Of a DNA stretch of 64,000 nt, positions 1 to 8,436 are shown piece after piece. Location: contig NZ_JAUYTR010000016.1 of the NCBI RefSeq assembly GCF_030695065.1, positions 124,001-188,000 on the forward strand, read 5' to 3'. Positions within the stretch are counted from its first letter, which is position 1. The number at the start of each line of letters is the position of its first letter. The position numbers and the translations under genes were made by a program. The notes beneath the pieces are model-generated. The model did no database searches and was not told the DNA's origin. It was given only the letters and a program-made list of their open reading frames with translations. This DNA is from Sediminibacterium sp. (GTDB lineage Bacteria; Bacteroidota; Bacteroidia; Chitinophagales; Chitinophagaceae).

Positions 1-873
1 TTATTAGGTGATGCCGATATTATTGTTGCCGGCGGTATGGAGAGCATGAGTAATGTTCCTTATTACAGCCCGAATATGCGTTGGGGTAATAAGTATGGCA
101 ATGTTCAATTGGTAGATGGATTGTCAAAAGATGGGTTAACAGATGTGTATCATAATTATGCAATGGGAAACTCTGCAGAATTATGTGCCAAAGAGTGCAA
201 TATTTCTAGAGCAGACCAAGATGCTTTTGCCATTGAAAGTTATCAGAGAAGTCAATTAGCATGGAACAAAGGTTGGTTTAATGAAGAAATTGTTCCTGTT
301 GAAATTCCTCAAAGAAAAGGGGATCCTATTTTATTTGCTAAAGACGAAGAACCGTTTAATGTTAAGTTCGATAAAATTCCTGAATTAAAACCTGCATTTA
401 TTAAAGATGGAACTGTAACTGCTGCAAATGCAAGTACCATGAACGATGGAGCTGCTGCAGTGGTATTAATGAGTAAAGAAAAAGCAGAAGAGTTAGGCAT
501 TAAGCCGTTGGCAATTATTAAGTCATATGCAGATGCGGAGCAAGCTCCCGAATGGTTTACCACTACGCCTTCATTGGCGATACCTAAAGCAGTTGCCAAA
601 GCAGGATTATCTATGGGAGATATTGACTTTGTTGAATTAAACGAAGCATTTTCTGTTGTGGGTATTGCCAATACACAAAAATTGGGTTTAAACCCTGCAA
701 AAGTAAATGCACATGGTGGGGCAGTTTCTATTGGGCATCCATTGGGTTGCAGTGGTGCCAGAATTATTGTTACATTAATTAATGTGTTGAAGCAGCAAGG
801 AGGTAAAATAGGAGCGGCTGGTATTTGCAATGGAGGTGGAGGTGCTAGTGCAATGGTGATAGAACTGGCTTAG
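1..873 (+). CDS. acetyl-CoA C-acyltransferase (thiolase), 5' truncated by window edge
   Basis: Frame 1 is open from base 1 (LLGDADIIVAGGMESMSN...); thiolase motifs NEAFSVV, NAHGGAVSIGHPLGCSGARI and CNGGGGASAMVIE. Confidence 0.95.
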   Translation, partial: LLGDADIIVAGGMESMSNVPYYSPNMRWGNKYGNVQLVDGLSKDGLTDVYHNYAMGNSAELCAKECNISRADQDAFAIESYQRSQLAWNKGWFNEEIVPVEIPQRKGDPILFAKDEEPFNVKFDKIPELKPAFIKDGTVTAANASTMNDGAAAVVLMSKEKAEELGIKPLAIIKSYADAEQAPEWFTTTPSLAIPKAVAKAGLSMGDIDFVELNEAFSVVGIANTQKLGLNPAKVNAHGGAVSIGHPLGCSGARIIVTLINVLKQQGGKIGAAGICNGGGGASAMVIELA

Positions 874-1508
874 TAATTACTAATACCCACTCTTTGTTGA
901 ATATATTCTTGATTGGTTGCTGCTTTTAGCATGGCCATTGCAAGGTCTCCGGCATTTATTCTAAAATGGTTGGGGTCTGGTGCATAGTTAACACTGGTTA
1001 TAAAAATGCCTGTTTCGTCTTTATCATGAATATCTGCCGGACAAAAAAAGGTCCAATCTAAATTGCTTTCTAACAAAAGTTCAAATGCTTTTAAGTGTTC
1101 CATTCCTACTGCAAGATATTCTTCGGGATAATCTTCGGCGTGTAATAATAAAGTGTTGTCTTCTGCATTTAATATGCCCATTCCTCCCAAAGCAATGATT
1201 CTTTTCTTTCCTTTTTTTTGCATCTGTTTGATGATCTGTTTTATTCCTAAACTTCTGGTTTTATCTGAACCATCTGAAGCGCCACCTAAAACAGAGATGA
1301 TAACGTCTGCTTTGTCTATTGCTTTTGCAACATCTTTTTCATCAAAAAGGTACCCTTTTTGAGCGGTCAATTTTTCATTTATATTGTCTTGATCAATCAA
1401 TGATTCCACATTTCTTCCAAAGGCAGTTACTTGATTCCCTTGGTTTAATGCCTGTTGAACAATTCTTTTACCCACCTGGCCTGTTGCTCCAAAAACAGTG
1501 ATATGCAT
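870..1508 (-). CDS. NAD(P)-binding Rossmann/SDR-like protein
   Basis: MHITVFGATGQVGKRIVQQAL N-terminal nucleotide-binding motif. Confidence 0.85.
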   Translation of the reverse strand: MHITVFGATGQVGKRIVQQALNQGNQVTAFGRNVESLIDQDNINEKLTAQKGYLFDEKDVAKAIDKADVIISVLGGASDGSDKTRSLGIKQIIKQMQKKGKKRIIALGGMGILNAEDNTLLLHAEDYPEEYLAVGMEHLKAFELLLESNLDWTFFCPADIHDKDETGIFITSVNYAPDPNHFRINAGDLAMAMLKAATNQEYIQQRVGISNY

Positions 1509-1529
1509 ACAATACAATTTAAAAGCAAA

Positions 1530-1859
1530 CTATGCTACTTGTTCCGCAATTTCATTCATGTTAATGCCTTGATGACTCTCGTCGTATATGCATTCTCCAT
1601 TTTTGATAACTAAGATTTGTGGAGACTCATGATACACATTAAACCGTTCGGCTATTAAACCAGAAATTGTACGAAATTTAATAAGGTCAAGGTAATAAAA
1701 ATCGATATTAGATGGGGGAGTTTCTCTTTCAAGTCTATTTAAAGCCATAGAACTGATACTGCAACGAGTACTATGTTTAAAAATAACCTGAGGAGCTTCA
1801 AATGATTTTTTGCTGATATTATCTAGTTGATCTAATTCTGTTAAAGGAATCCAATTCAT
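1530..1859 (-). CDS. YtxJ-like bacilliredoxin (monothiol thioredoxin-like)
   Basis: 109 aa; FKHSTRCSISSMAL resembles the YtxJ active-site segment. Confidence 0.75.
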   Translation of the reverse strand: MNWIPLTELDQLDNISKKSFEAPQVIFKHSTRCSISSMALNRLERETPPSNIDFYYLDLIKFRTISGLIAERFNVYHESPQILVIKNGECIYDESHQGINMNEIAEQVA

Positions 1860-1894
1860 GCAAATATTTTTTGCAAAATTAATTCATTTACAGC

Positions 1895-2014
1895 TTATCC
1901 CCTGAAATATCGTGGGTTGGTGGTAGGGCAACCTTTGCCTTTAACAGATGCGCAAGAACTCACAAGTACACTTGTAAAAACGGCAAGTAAAATGATGAAA
2001 CTAATCTTTTTCAT
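1895..2014 (-). CDS. small lipoprotein, 39 aa
   Basis: MKKISFIILLAVFTSVLVSSCASVKGKGCPTTNPRYFRG; lipobox-like VSSC; internal start inside the 1895..2149 ORF. Confidence 0.6.
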   Translation of the reverse strand: MKKISFIILLAVFTSVLVSSCASVKGKGCPTTNPRYFRG

Positions 2015-2137
2015 ACGTTGGGCTTTGTGTTGGAAGCTGTATTTTGCAGTGAAACAAAGATATTGATTCAGGTTAATATGCAGCCTGTAAATACCATTGA
2101 GATTGTTAAAAATATCGATTTCTATAAATATAAACGT

Positions 2138-3505
2138 ATGAAGGTTCATTTTATTTCAATAGGAGGGAGCGTAATGCATCAATTGGCTATTGCATTGAGT
2201 AAAAAAGGCTATCAAGTTACAGGAACGGATGATGAGATATTTGAACCTGCATGGGGTAATTTAGAAAATGCAGGGTTGTTGCCTGCACAAATTGGTTGGG
2301 ATGAAACAAAGATTCAACCCGATTTGGATGCCGTTATTCTAGGCATGCATGCGCGAGCTGATAACCCAGAACTATTGAAAGCCAAAGCTTTAGGATTAAA
2401 TATCTATTCATTTCCGGAATATATTTATAAAGTGTCTTTGCAAAAAAAGAGAGTAGTAGTAGGAGGTAGTCACGGTAAAACTACCACTACTAGTATGATC
2501 ATGCATGTACTTAAAAAGCAAAAAATGGCTTTTGATTATTTGGTGGGAGCAAAGCTGTCTGGCTTTGAGCAGTCTGTAAATATTACCAATGCCCCAATTA
2601 TAGTGTGCGAAGGAGACGAATACCCGGCGAGCGCAATTGAGAAAAAGCCAAAATTCCATTTTTTATATCCTCATATTGCAATATTAACGGGAATAGCATG
2701 GGATCATATTAATGTATTTCCCACTTTTGATTTCTATTTAGAACAATTTGTCATTTTTATCAATCGAATTGAGAAGGGTGGCCTTCTAATTTATAATGAG
2801 TCTGATAATGTTTTAGCAGACTTGGTTGCTAAAAATAAAAGAGCCGATATTCAATATCAACCTTATCAGGTTCCTCCTTTTAACATTGAAAATGGAATTA
2901 CCACAATTCAAATAGCTGGTCAAACTGGAACTTTAAGTGTTTTCGGAAATCACAATTTAATGAACTGTTTGGCAGCCTATTATGCCTGTGCAGCTTTAGG
3001 TGTTAATGCCAAAGATTTTTTAGAGGCAATGAATGATTTTACTGGTGCTGCTAAAAGATTGGAGTTGCTAGAGGCGAATGATTCCATGTGTATTTATAGA
3101 GATTTTGCTCATGCTCCAAGTAAAGTAAAAGCCACTGTTCAAGCTGTTAAACAGCAGTTTCCTAAAAGAAAATTGTATGGAATACTTGAATTGCATACTT
3201 ATAGTAGTTTGAATGTCAACTTTATGAATGAGTACAGGGGTGCATTAGATGATTTAGATGAGAGTGTGGTTTTTTATGCTAAACACGCATTAGAAATCAA
3301 GAAGATGCCTGAACTACCCGCACAAAAAGTAATTGAAGGATTTGCCAAACCCAGACTTATTGTAATGAATGAAAAGAATGACTTAGAAAAATGGTTATTA
3401 ACCATACCCAACCATGACGCAAATATTCTGTTCATGAGTAGTGGTAATTATGATGGATTAAACATAAATTCGTTGGCTGAAGCAATCATACAAAATCATC
3501 CTTAA
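2138..3505 (+). CDS. mpl: UDP-N-acetylmuramate:L-alanyl-gamma-D-glutamyl-meso-diaminopimelate ligase
   Basis: MKVHFISIGGSVMHQLA, GGSHGKTTTTSM ATP-binding motif; Mur ligase family; start revised from 2018. Confidence 0.88.
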   Translation: MKVHFISIGGSVMHQLAIALSKKGYQVTGTDDEIFEPAWGNLENAGLLPAQIGWDETKIQPDLDAVILGMHARADNPELLKAKALGLNIYSFPEYIYKVSLQKKRVVVGGSHGKTTTTSMIMHVLKKQKMAFDYLVGAKLSGFEQSVNITNAPIIVCEGDEYPASAIEKKPKFHFLYPHIAILTGIAWDHINVFPTFDFYLEQFVIFINRIEKGGLLIYNESDNVLADLVAKNKRADIQYQPYQVPPFNIENGITTIQIAGQTGTLSVFGNHNLMNCLAAYYACAALGVNAKDFLEAMNDFTGAAKRLELLEANDSMCIYRDFAHAPSKVKATVQAVKQQFPKRKLYGILELHTYSSLNVNFMNEYRGALDDLDESVVFYAKHALEIKKMPELPAQKVIEGFAKPRLIVMNEKNDLEKWLLTIPNHDANILFMSSGNYDGLNINSLAEAIIQNHP

Positions 3506-3513
3506 GGATCACA

Positions 3514-4281
3514 ATGAAATTAAATTTAACCAGACCCATCGCTTTTATTGATCTTGAAACAACTGGTGTTAATATCAGTAACGACAGAATTGTTGAAATA
3601 GCTATTGTTAAAATTTTGCCAGATGGCACAAGTCAAGTGAAGCGTAAATTAATCAACCCATTAATACCTATTCCTTCAGGGGCTTCTGATGTTCATGGAA
3701 TAACAGATGATATGGTTAAAGACGCACCTAGTTTTAAACAGGTTGCTAATGAAATAAAACAATTCATGGACAATTGTGATATGGGTGGCTATAATAGCAA
3801 TCGATTTGATGTGCCTATGTTAATTGAGGAATTTTTAAGAGCAGGTGTCTCCTTTTCAGTTGATGGTAGAAAGTTGGTAGATGTGCAAAAAGTGTTTCAT
3901 ATGATGGAACAAAGAACCCTTGGGGCAGCATATAAATTTTATTGTAATAAAGTATTAGACGGTGCACATAGCGCCGAAGTAGATGCAACGGCTACCTGGG
4001 AGGTTTTAGAAGCACAAATTGAAAGGTATCCTCAAATTGGTGATACAGTAGAAAGCATTGTAAAGTTTACTGGCGAAGATGATATAGTAGACTTTGCAAG
4101 AAGATTTGTGAAAGAAAATGGTATTGAGGTTTTTAATTTTGGGAAACATAAAGGGAAGCCAGTTACACAAGTATTAAAAGAAGAGCCACAATACTATGAT
4201 TGGATGATGAAGGGTGATTTTGCAATGAATACCAAACAAAAACTAACTGAAATTTTAAACAGAACATTACTGAAGAAATAG
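3514..4281 (+). CDS. DnaQ-like 3'-5' exonuclease
   Basis: FIDLETTGVNISNDRIVEIAIVK exonuclease motif I; HSAEVDATATWEVL motif III. Confidence 0.88.
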   Translation: MKLNLTRPIAFIDLETTGVNISNDRIVEIAIVKILPDGTSQVKRKLINPLIPIPSGASDVHGITDDMVKDAPSFKQVANEIKQFMDNCDMGGYNSNRFDVPMLIEEFLRAGVSFSVDGRKLVDVQKVFHMMEQRTLGAAYKFYCNKVLDGAHSAEVDATATWEVLEAQIERYPQIGDTVESIVKFTGEDDIVDFARRFVKENGIEVFNFGKHKGKPVTQVLKEEPQYYDWMMKGDFAMNTKQKLTEILNRTLLKK

Positions 4282-4283
4282 CA

Positions 4284-5027
4284 TTGGAAAAAATTGTAAT
4301 CATACCAACTTTTAATGAGAAGGATAATATTGCTTCCATTATTCAAGCAGTTTTTTCCTTGAATCAAGGCTACCATATATTAGTGATAGACGATGGTTCA
4401 CCTGATGGCACTGCTGAAATTGTAAAACAACTCATTCAATCATACCCCAATTATTTATTTCTAGAAGAACGAAAAGGAAAGCTTGGACTTGGCACTGCGT
4501 ATATACATGGCTTTAAGTGGTGTTTAAATAGATCTTATCAATATATTTTTGAAATGGATGCAGATTTTTCTCATGATCCTAAAGATTTAGAAAGGTTGTA
4601 TTTTTCTTGTAAAAATGATGGGGCACAAGTAGCAGTTGGAAGTAGGTATGTAAAAGGAGGGCAAACAGAAAATTGGCCGTTAGACAGGCAATTGTATTCT
4701 AGAGGAGGGGCGCTTTATACAAAAATGCTTACTTGGATGCCTGTGCAAGATCCTACTGCGGGCTTTGTTTGTTATAAAAGAGAAGTATTAGAAGCCATCA
4801 ATTTTGATATGATTTCTTTTGTTGGATATGCTTTTCAAATTGAAATGAAATTTGCTGCTTGGAAACTTGGTTTTATCATCAAAGAAGTGCCCATCATATT
4901 TAAAGACCGAAAAATTGGGGTCAGCAAAATGAATAAAGGCATCATTAAAGAAGGTGTTTTAGGGGTTATTAGTATTCAGTGGCAGAGTATGTTTAAAAAT
5001 TATCGCAAAAGGGTTAAAGCTACCTAA
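4284..5027 (+). CDS. polyprenol monophosphomannose synthase-like GT2 glycosyltransferase
   Basis: IIPTFNEKDNIASII, VIDDGSPDGTAEIV, EMDADFSHDP; TTG start. Confidence 0.88.
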   Translation: MEKIVIIPTFNEKDNIASIIQAVFSLNQGYHILVIDDGSPDGTAEIVKQLIQSYPNYLFLEERKGKLGLGTAYIHGFKWCLNRSYQYIFEMDADFSHDPKDLERLYFSCKNDGAQVAVGSRYVKGGQTENWPLDRQLYSRGGALYTKMLTWMPVQDPTAGFVCYKREVLEAINFDMISFVGYAFQIEMKFAAWKLGFIIKEVPIIFKDRKIGVSKMNKGIIKEGVLGVISIQWQSMFKNYRKRVKAT

Positions 5028-5035
5028 ATTGTATT

Positions 5036-5917
5036 GTGAAACAAGCACTCATTAAATTACATATCTCCGTTTTCTTAGCAGGCTTTACTGGCATATTAGG
5101 GGTGTTGATTAGTTTGAATGAAATGAGTTTGGTTTGGTATAGAATTATGATTACCGTTGTTAGTTTATCTGTATTATTCAAGATAACTGGCAAGTCTGCT
5201 CAACTTCCAAAGACTACAGTAATACGATTTTTATTAATTGGTTGTTTAATTGCATTGCATTGGGTGGCTTTTTATGGAAGTATTAAGTTGTCGAATGTGT
5301 CTATTGGATTGGTTTGTTTTTCTGCAACCGGATTATTCACTGCTTTATTAGAACCATTATTGGTTACTAAAAAAATTCAATGGGCCGAAGTGGGGTTGGG
5401 GTTAATTAGTTTGCTGGGCATTTATTTAATTTTTCATTTTGATCAGCAATACCAAACGGGAATTATTGTAGGAATTCTTTCTGCATTTTTAGCTGCTTTG
5501 TTTTCAGTGCTTAACAAAAAACAAGTGAATAAAGCGGAGCCCTTGGTTATTATGCTATACGAATTAACAGGAGGCTTATTGGTACTTACCCTTTTGATGC
5601 CCCTTTATGGCTATTTTTTTCCTGAAATGAGTTTAATTCCAACTTTATCAGACTGGGGATGGTTATTGGTTTTAAGTTGGCTTTGCACCATTGTAGCAAT
5701 GCAACTAATGTTAGACTCTCTAAAAAAAGTATCTGCTTTTACCCAAAACCTAAGTTTAAATTTAGAGCCGGTATATGCCATCATTATGGCATTCATTTTA
5801 TTTGATGAAAACAAACACCTCTCTAATAGCTTTTATTATGGGGTAACATTAATCATTTTATCTGTGGTATTACAAATGATTAGACTTATTTATAATAAAA
5901 AAATTAAAACTCAATAA
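5036..5917 (+). CDS. EamA/DMT family transporter
   Basis: About 10 hydrophobic segments, two EamA-like halves; GTG start. Confidence 0.82.
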   Translation: MKQALIKLHISVFLAGFTGILGVLISLNEMSLVWYRIMITVVSLSVLFKITGKSAQLPKTTVIRFLLIGCLIALHWVAFYGSIKLSNVSIGLVCFSATGLFTALLEPLLVTKKIQWAEVGLGLISLLGIYLIFHFDQQYQTGIIVGILSAFLAALFSVLNKKQVNKAEPLVIMLYELTGGLLVLTLLMPLYGYFFPEMSLIPTLSDWGWLLVLSWLCTIVAMQLMLDSLKKVSAFTQNLSLNLEPVYAIIMAFILFDENKHLSNSFYYGVTLIILSVVLQMIRLIYNKKIKTQ

Positions 5918-8354
5918 TGAATCCAATTGTTGGGGTAACATTTCTATCATTATTTCTAAGTAAAAAGGGTTCTGCATTACTTCCGTTCGATTGAATAGGT
6001 TGCCCATTGGTTGTTATGAATCCTGTATTGTCTGCATTCCTTTGAAAAGTATATACGTCTTGAGCAGGACTACTTGCTAAATACCAATTAGTAATATCTA
6101 CAAATAAGTCTAAAGTAAATCTTTTGTAATACCATTTTTTATCTATTCTGATATCACTACTATTAAAAGCATTTAAGCGTTGTGTATTAATATTATTATA
6201 ATCAAGTGTTCCTGTCCCTAATGCTAAATAGTTTTGTCTACTTGCATTTAAATCATAAGGGGTAAATGGTACTCCGCCTTGGTAACGGAACTTAAGCCCA
6301 ATTTCCCAGTTTCTTTTCATTTTATAACCTATCACTGCGCTCAATAAATGTCTATTATCCCATGAACTTGGGGCATAAGTATTATTTGCATTGGTGTATT
6401 TACTAACAAACCAAGTATAACTTAAGACACCGTAAAAACGTTGAGTCAATTTTTGCTGTGCAAAGAACTCAAATCCATAAGCTTTACCTCTGCCAGTTGT
6501 ACTTACTGCTTCATTTCCTAATACATTAAAGTCTGCCCCTTGGTTGGATAAGCTAATGCCATTTCTAACGCTGATGGGTACATTATTGTATTGTTTGTAA
6601 AAGCCTTCAAAAGTAAATCGGGTAGCAGATGAAGGTAAATATTCAAACCCTGCAACATAGTGGGTACTCCTTGTGTAATCGGTGTTTTTATTAATCAATT
6701 CATTGTTGTTGTTTCTATATCCCAGTGCAGTATAAGGAAGCATTTTAAAGTAGGTTCCTATAGAAGCGTTGAAAGTAAGTTTATCTGTTATAACGTAACT
6801 GGCAGCAATTCTGGGTGATAATGTTTTAAATGGGTTCATACCGCTTTGTGTAAACGTATTCTGATCGAATCTTATACCTGCACTTAGCCCTAATTTATTT
6901 TCTAAAAAACGTTTCCCTATTTGTGTAAACGCACCCATCCTTGCAAATTGTATTTTACTATTGAAGTTGTACACCACTGCGGGTTGAACAATATTATTGT
7001 TGTTGTCTACAATGGCATTGCTGATTAGTTGATTGGTATTATTGCTAAAAGAAACCAATTGAGCCACAAAGCCATAGCTTAATTTGAAACCATTGATGTT
7101 TTGGTTAACATCAAATCGCAGCTTGTTTTCTACTTCAGATGAATTTAATGCAATTGTTCTAATGCCTCTAATTGGGCCAAGGTTATTCTCGTATTTTTCC
7201 AATTGGTTATTGAAAGCGTTTCTGCTAATAGCTAAATTCCAATAGCCATTGATTAATTGACGTCTAATGGAAGCCCCAACGGTATAATTCCATTGTTGAA
7301 TGGATGGATTGCTATTTAATACATATAACTTTTCAGGGGTAGCTTCTTTAGGCGCAGCAAAATTAAATTCATCAATGGCACCTACTCCTAATAATGTTAG
7401 GGTAGTTTTTTTATTTAACTGATGCGTAATTTTATATTGAAAATCCCAATAATTGGGCCTGATGGGTAAGTCAATTGCTTTGAAAAGTAATTGTAAGTAA
7501 CTTCTTCTAGCCGATGCCAAGAAAGTGGTTTTGCCTGATTTGCCTATTGGCCCATCAAAAGTAGTTGCTAGCTCAGTCCCACTCAATCTAATATTACCCT
7601 GTACTCGGTTATTGTTACCTCGCTTTTGTTTAAACTCAAATACCGAGGAAAGCGTATTGTCAAATCTTGCGTCGAAAGCAGAGGACGACAATTTTACTTC
7701 TTCAATAAAACTCACGTTTAATATTCCAGTTGGGCCTCCTGCACTTCCTTGAGTGGCAAAATGGTTTATTACTGGTATCTCTATTCCATCTAAATAAAAT
7801 ACATTTTCATTGGGTGCGCCCCCTCTAATAATGATATCGTTTCTGAATCCAGCAGTACTAGAAGAACCTCCCACACCTGGCAATGCTTGTATTACCCTTG
7901 ATATATCAAAATTGCCTCCTGGATTGGCTTTTATTTCTTCGCTGGTTAATCTTTGTACACTTAGTGGTGTTTCTAAAGTAGCGGCTTTAGCAGACTTATT
8001 TCTATTGGTGCTGTTAACAGTTACTGCGGCTAGCTCTTGAACCGTTGATTCTAGTTCAATCACCATAGTATTTTCGTTTCCGCTCGCAATGGTTACATTG
8101 AATTTTGATTGAGTTGAGTATCCTAAGGCGCTGAAAATGAATGTATAGTAGCCAGATTTGATTCGATTAAACTGAAATTTCCCTGCACTATCTGTTACAA
8201 CTGATTGGTCTACTTGTACCAACTTAACTACAGCCCCTTGAATGGGTTTTTGTAGTTGTTTATCTAAAATAATACCAGAAAATACACCTGTATTTTGTGC
8301 TTTTGTCTGCAAAAAAGAAAACGATACAATTAGTAAAAAAAGTAAATACCTCAT
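5904..8354 (-). CDS. TonB-dependent receptor with carboxypeptidase-regulatory-like N-terminus
   Basis: Signal peptide; GVFSGIILDKQLQKPIQGAVVKL; plug motif DIIIRGGAPNENVFYLDGIEIP; terminal F. Confidence 0.9.
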   Translation of the reverse strand: MRYLLFLLIVSFSFLQTKAQNTGVFSGIILDKQLQKPIQGAVVKLVQVDQSVVTDSAGKFQFNRIKSGYYTFIFSALGYSTQSKFNVTIASGNENTMVIELESTVQELAAVTVNSTNRNKSAKAATLETPLSVQRLTSEEIKANPGGNFDISRVIQALPGVGGSSSTAGFRNDIIIRGGAPNENVFYLDGIEIPVINHFATQGSAGGPTGILNVSFIEEVKLSSSAFDARFDNTLSSVFEFKQKRGNNNRVQGNIRLSGTELATTFDGPIGKSGKTTFLASARRSYLQLLFKAIDLPIRPNYWDFQYKITHQLNKKTTLTLLGVGAIDEFNFAAPKEATPEKLYVLNSNPSIQQWNYTVGASIRRQLINGYWNLAISRNAFNNQLEKYENNLGPIRGIRTIALNSSEVENKLRFDVNQNINGFKLSYGFVAQLVSFSNNTNQLISNAIVDNNNNIVQPAVVYNFNSKIQFARMGAFTQIGKRFLENKLGLSAGIRFDQNTFTQSGMNPFKTLSPRIAASYVITDKLTFNASIGTYFKMLPYTALGYRNNNNELINKNTDYTRSTHYVAGFEYLPSSATRFTFEGFYKQYNNVPISVRNGISLSNQGADFNVLGNEAVSTTGRGKAYGFEFFAQQKLTQRFYGVLSYTWFVSKYTNANNTYAPSSWDNRHLLSAVIGYKMKRNWEIGLKFRYQGGVPFTPYDLNASRQNYLALGTGTLDYNNINTQRLNAFNSSDIRIDKKWYYKRFTLDLFVDITNWYLASSPAQDVYTFQRNADNTGFITTNGQPIQSNGSNAEPFLLRNNDRNVTPTIGFIIEF

Positions 8355-8436
8355 AGTTCATCCATTTATCAAATACCTATCATCAACAATAGGTTTTGAC
8401 TATTGTTTAATTATCTTCGGAATACCCAAAATTATT

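Noticed and set aside
309-830. 173-aa minus-strand ORF
   Set aside because: Antisense shadow of the thiolase gene; composition not protein-like and no motifs.
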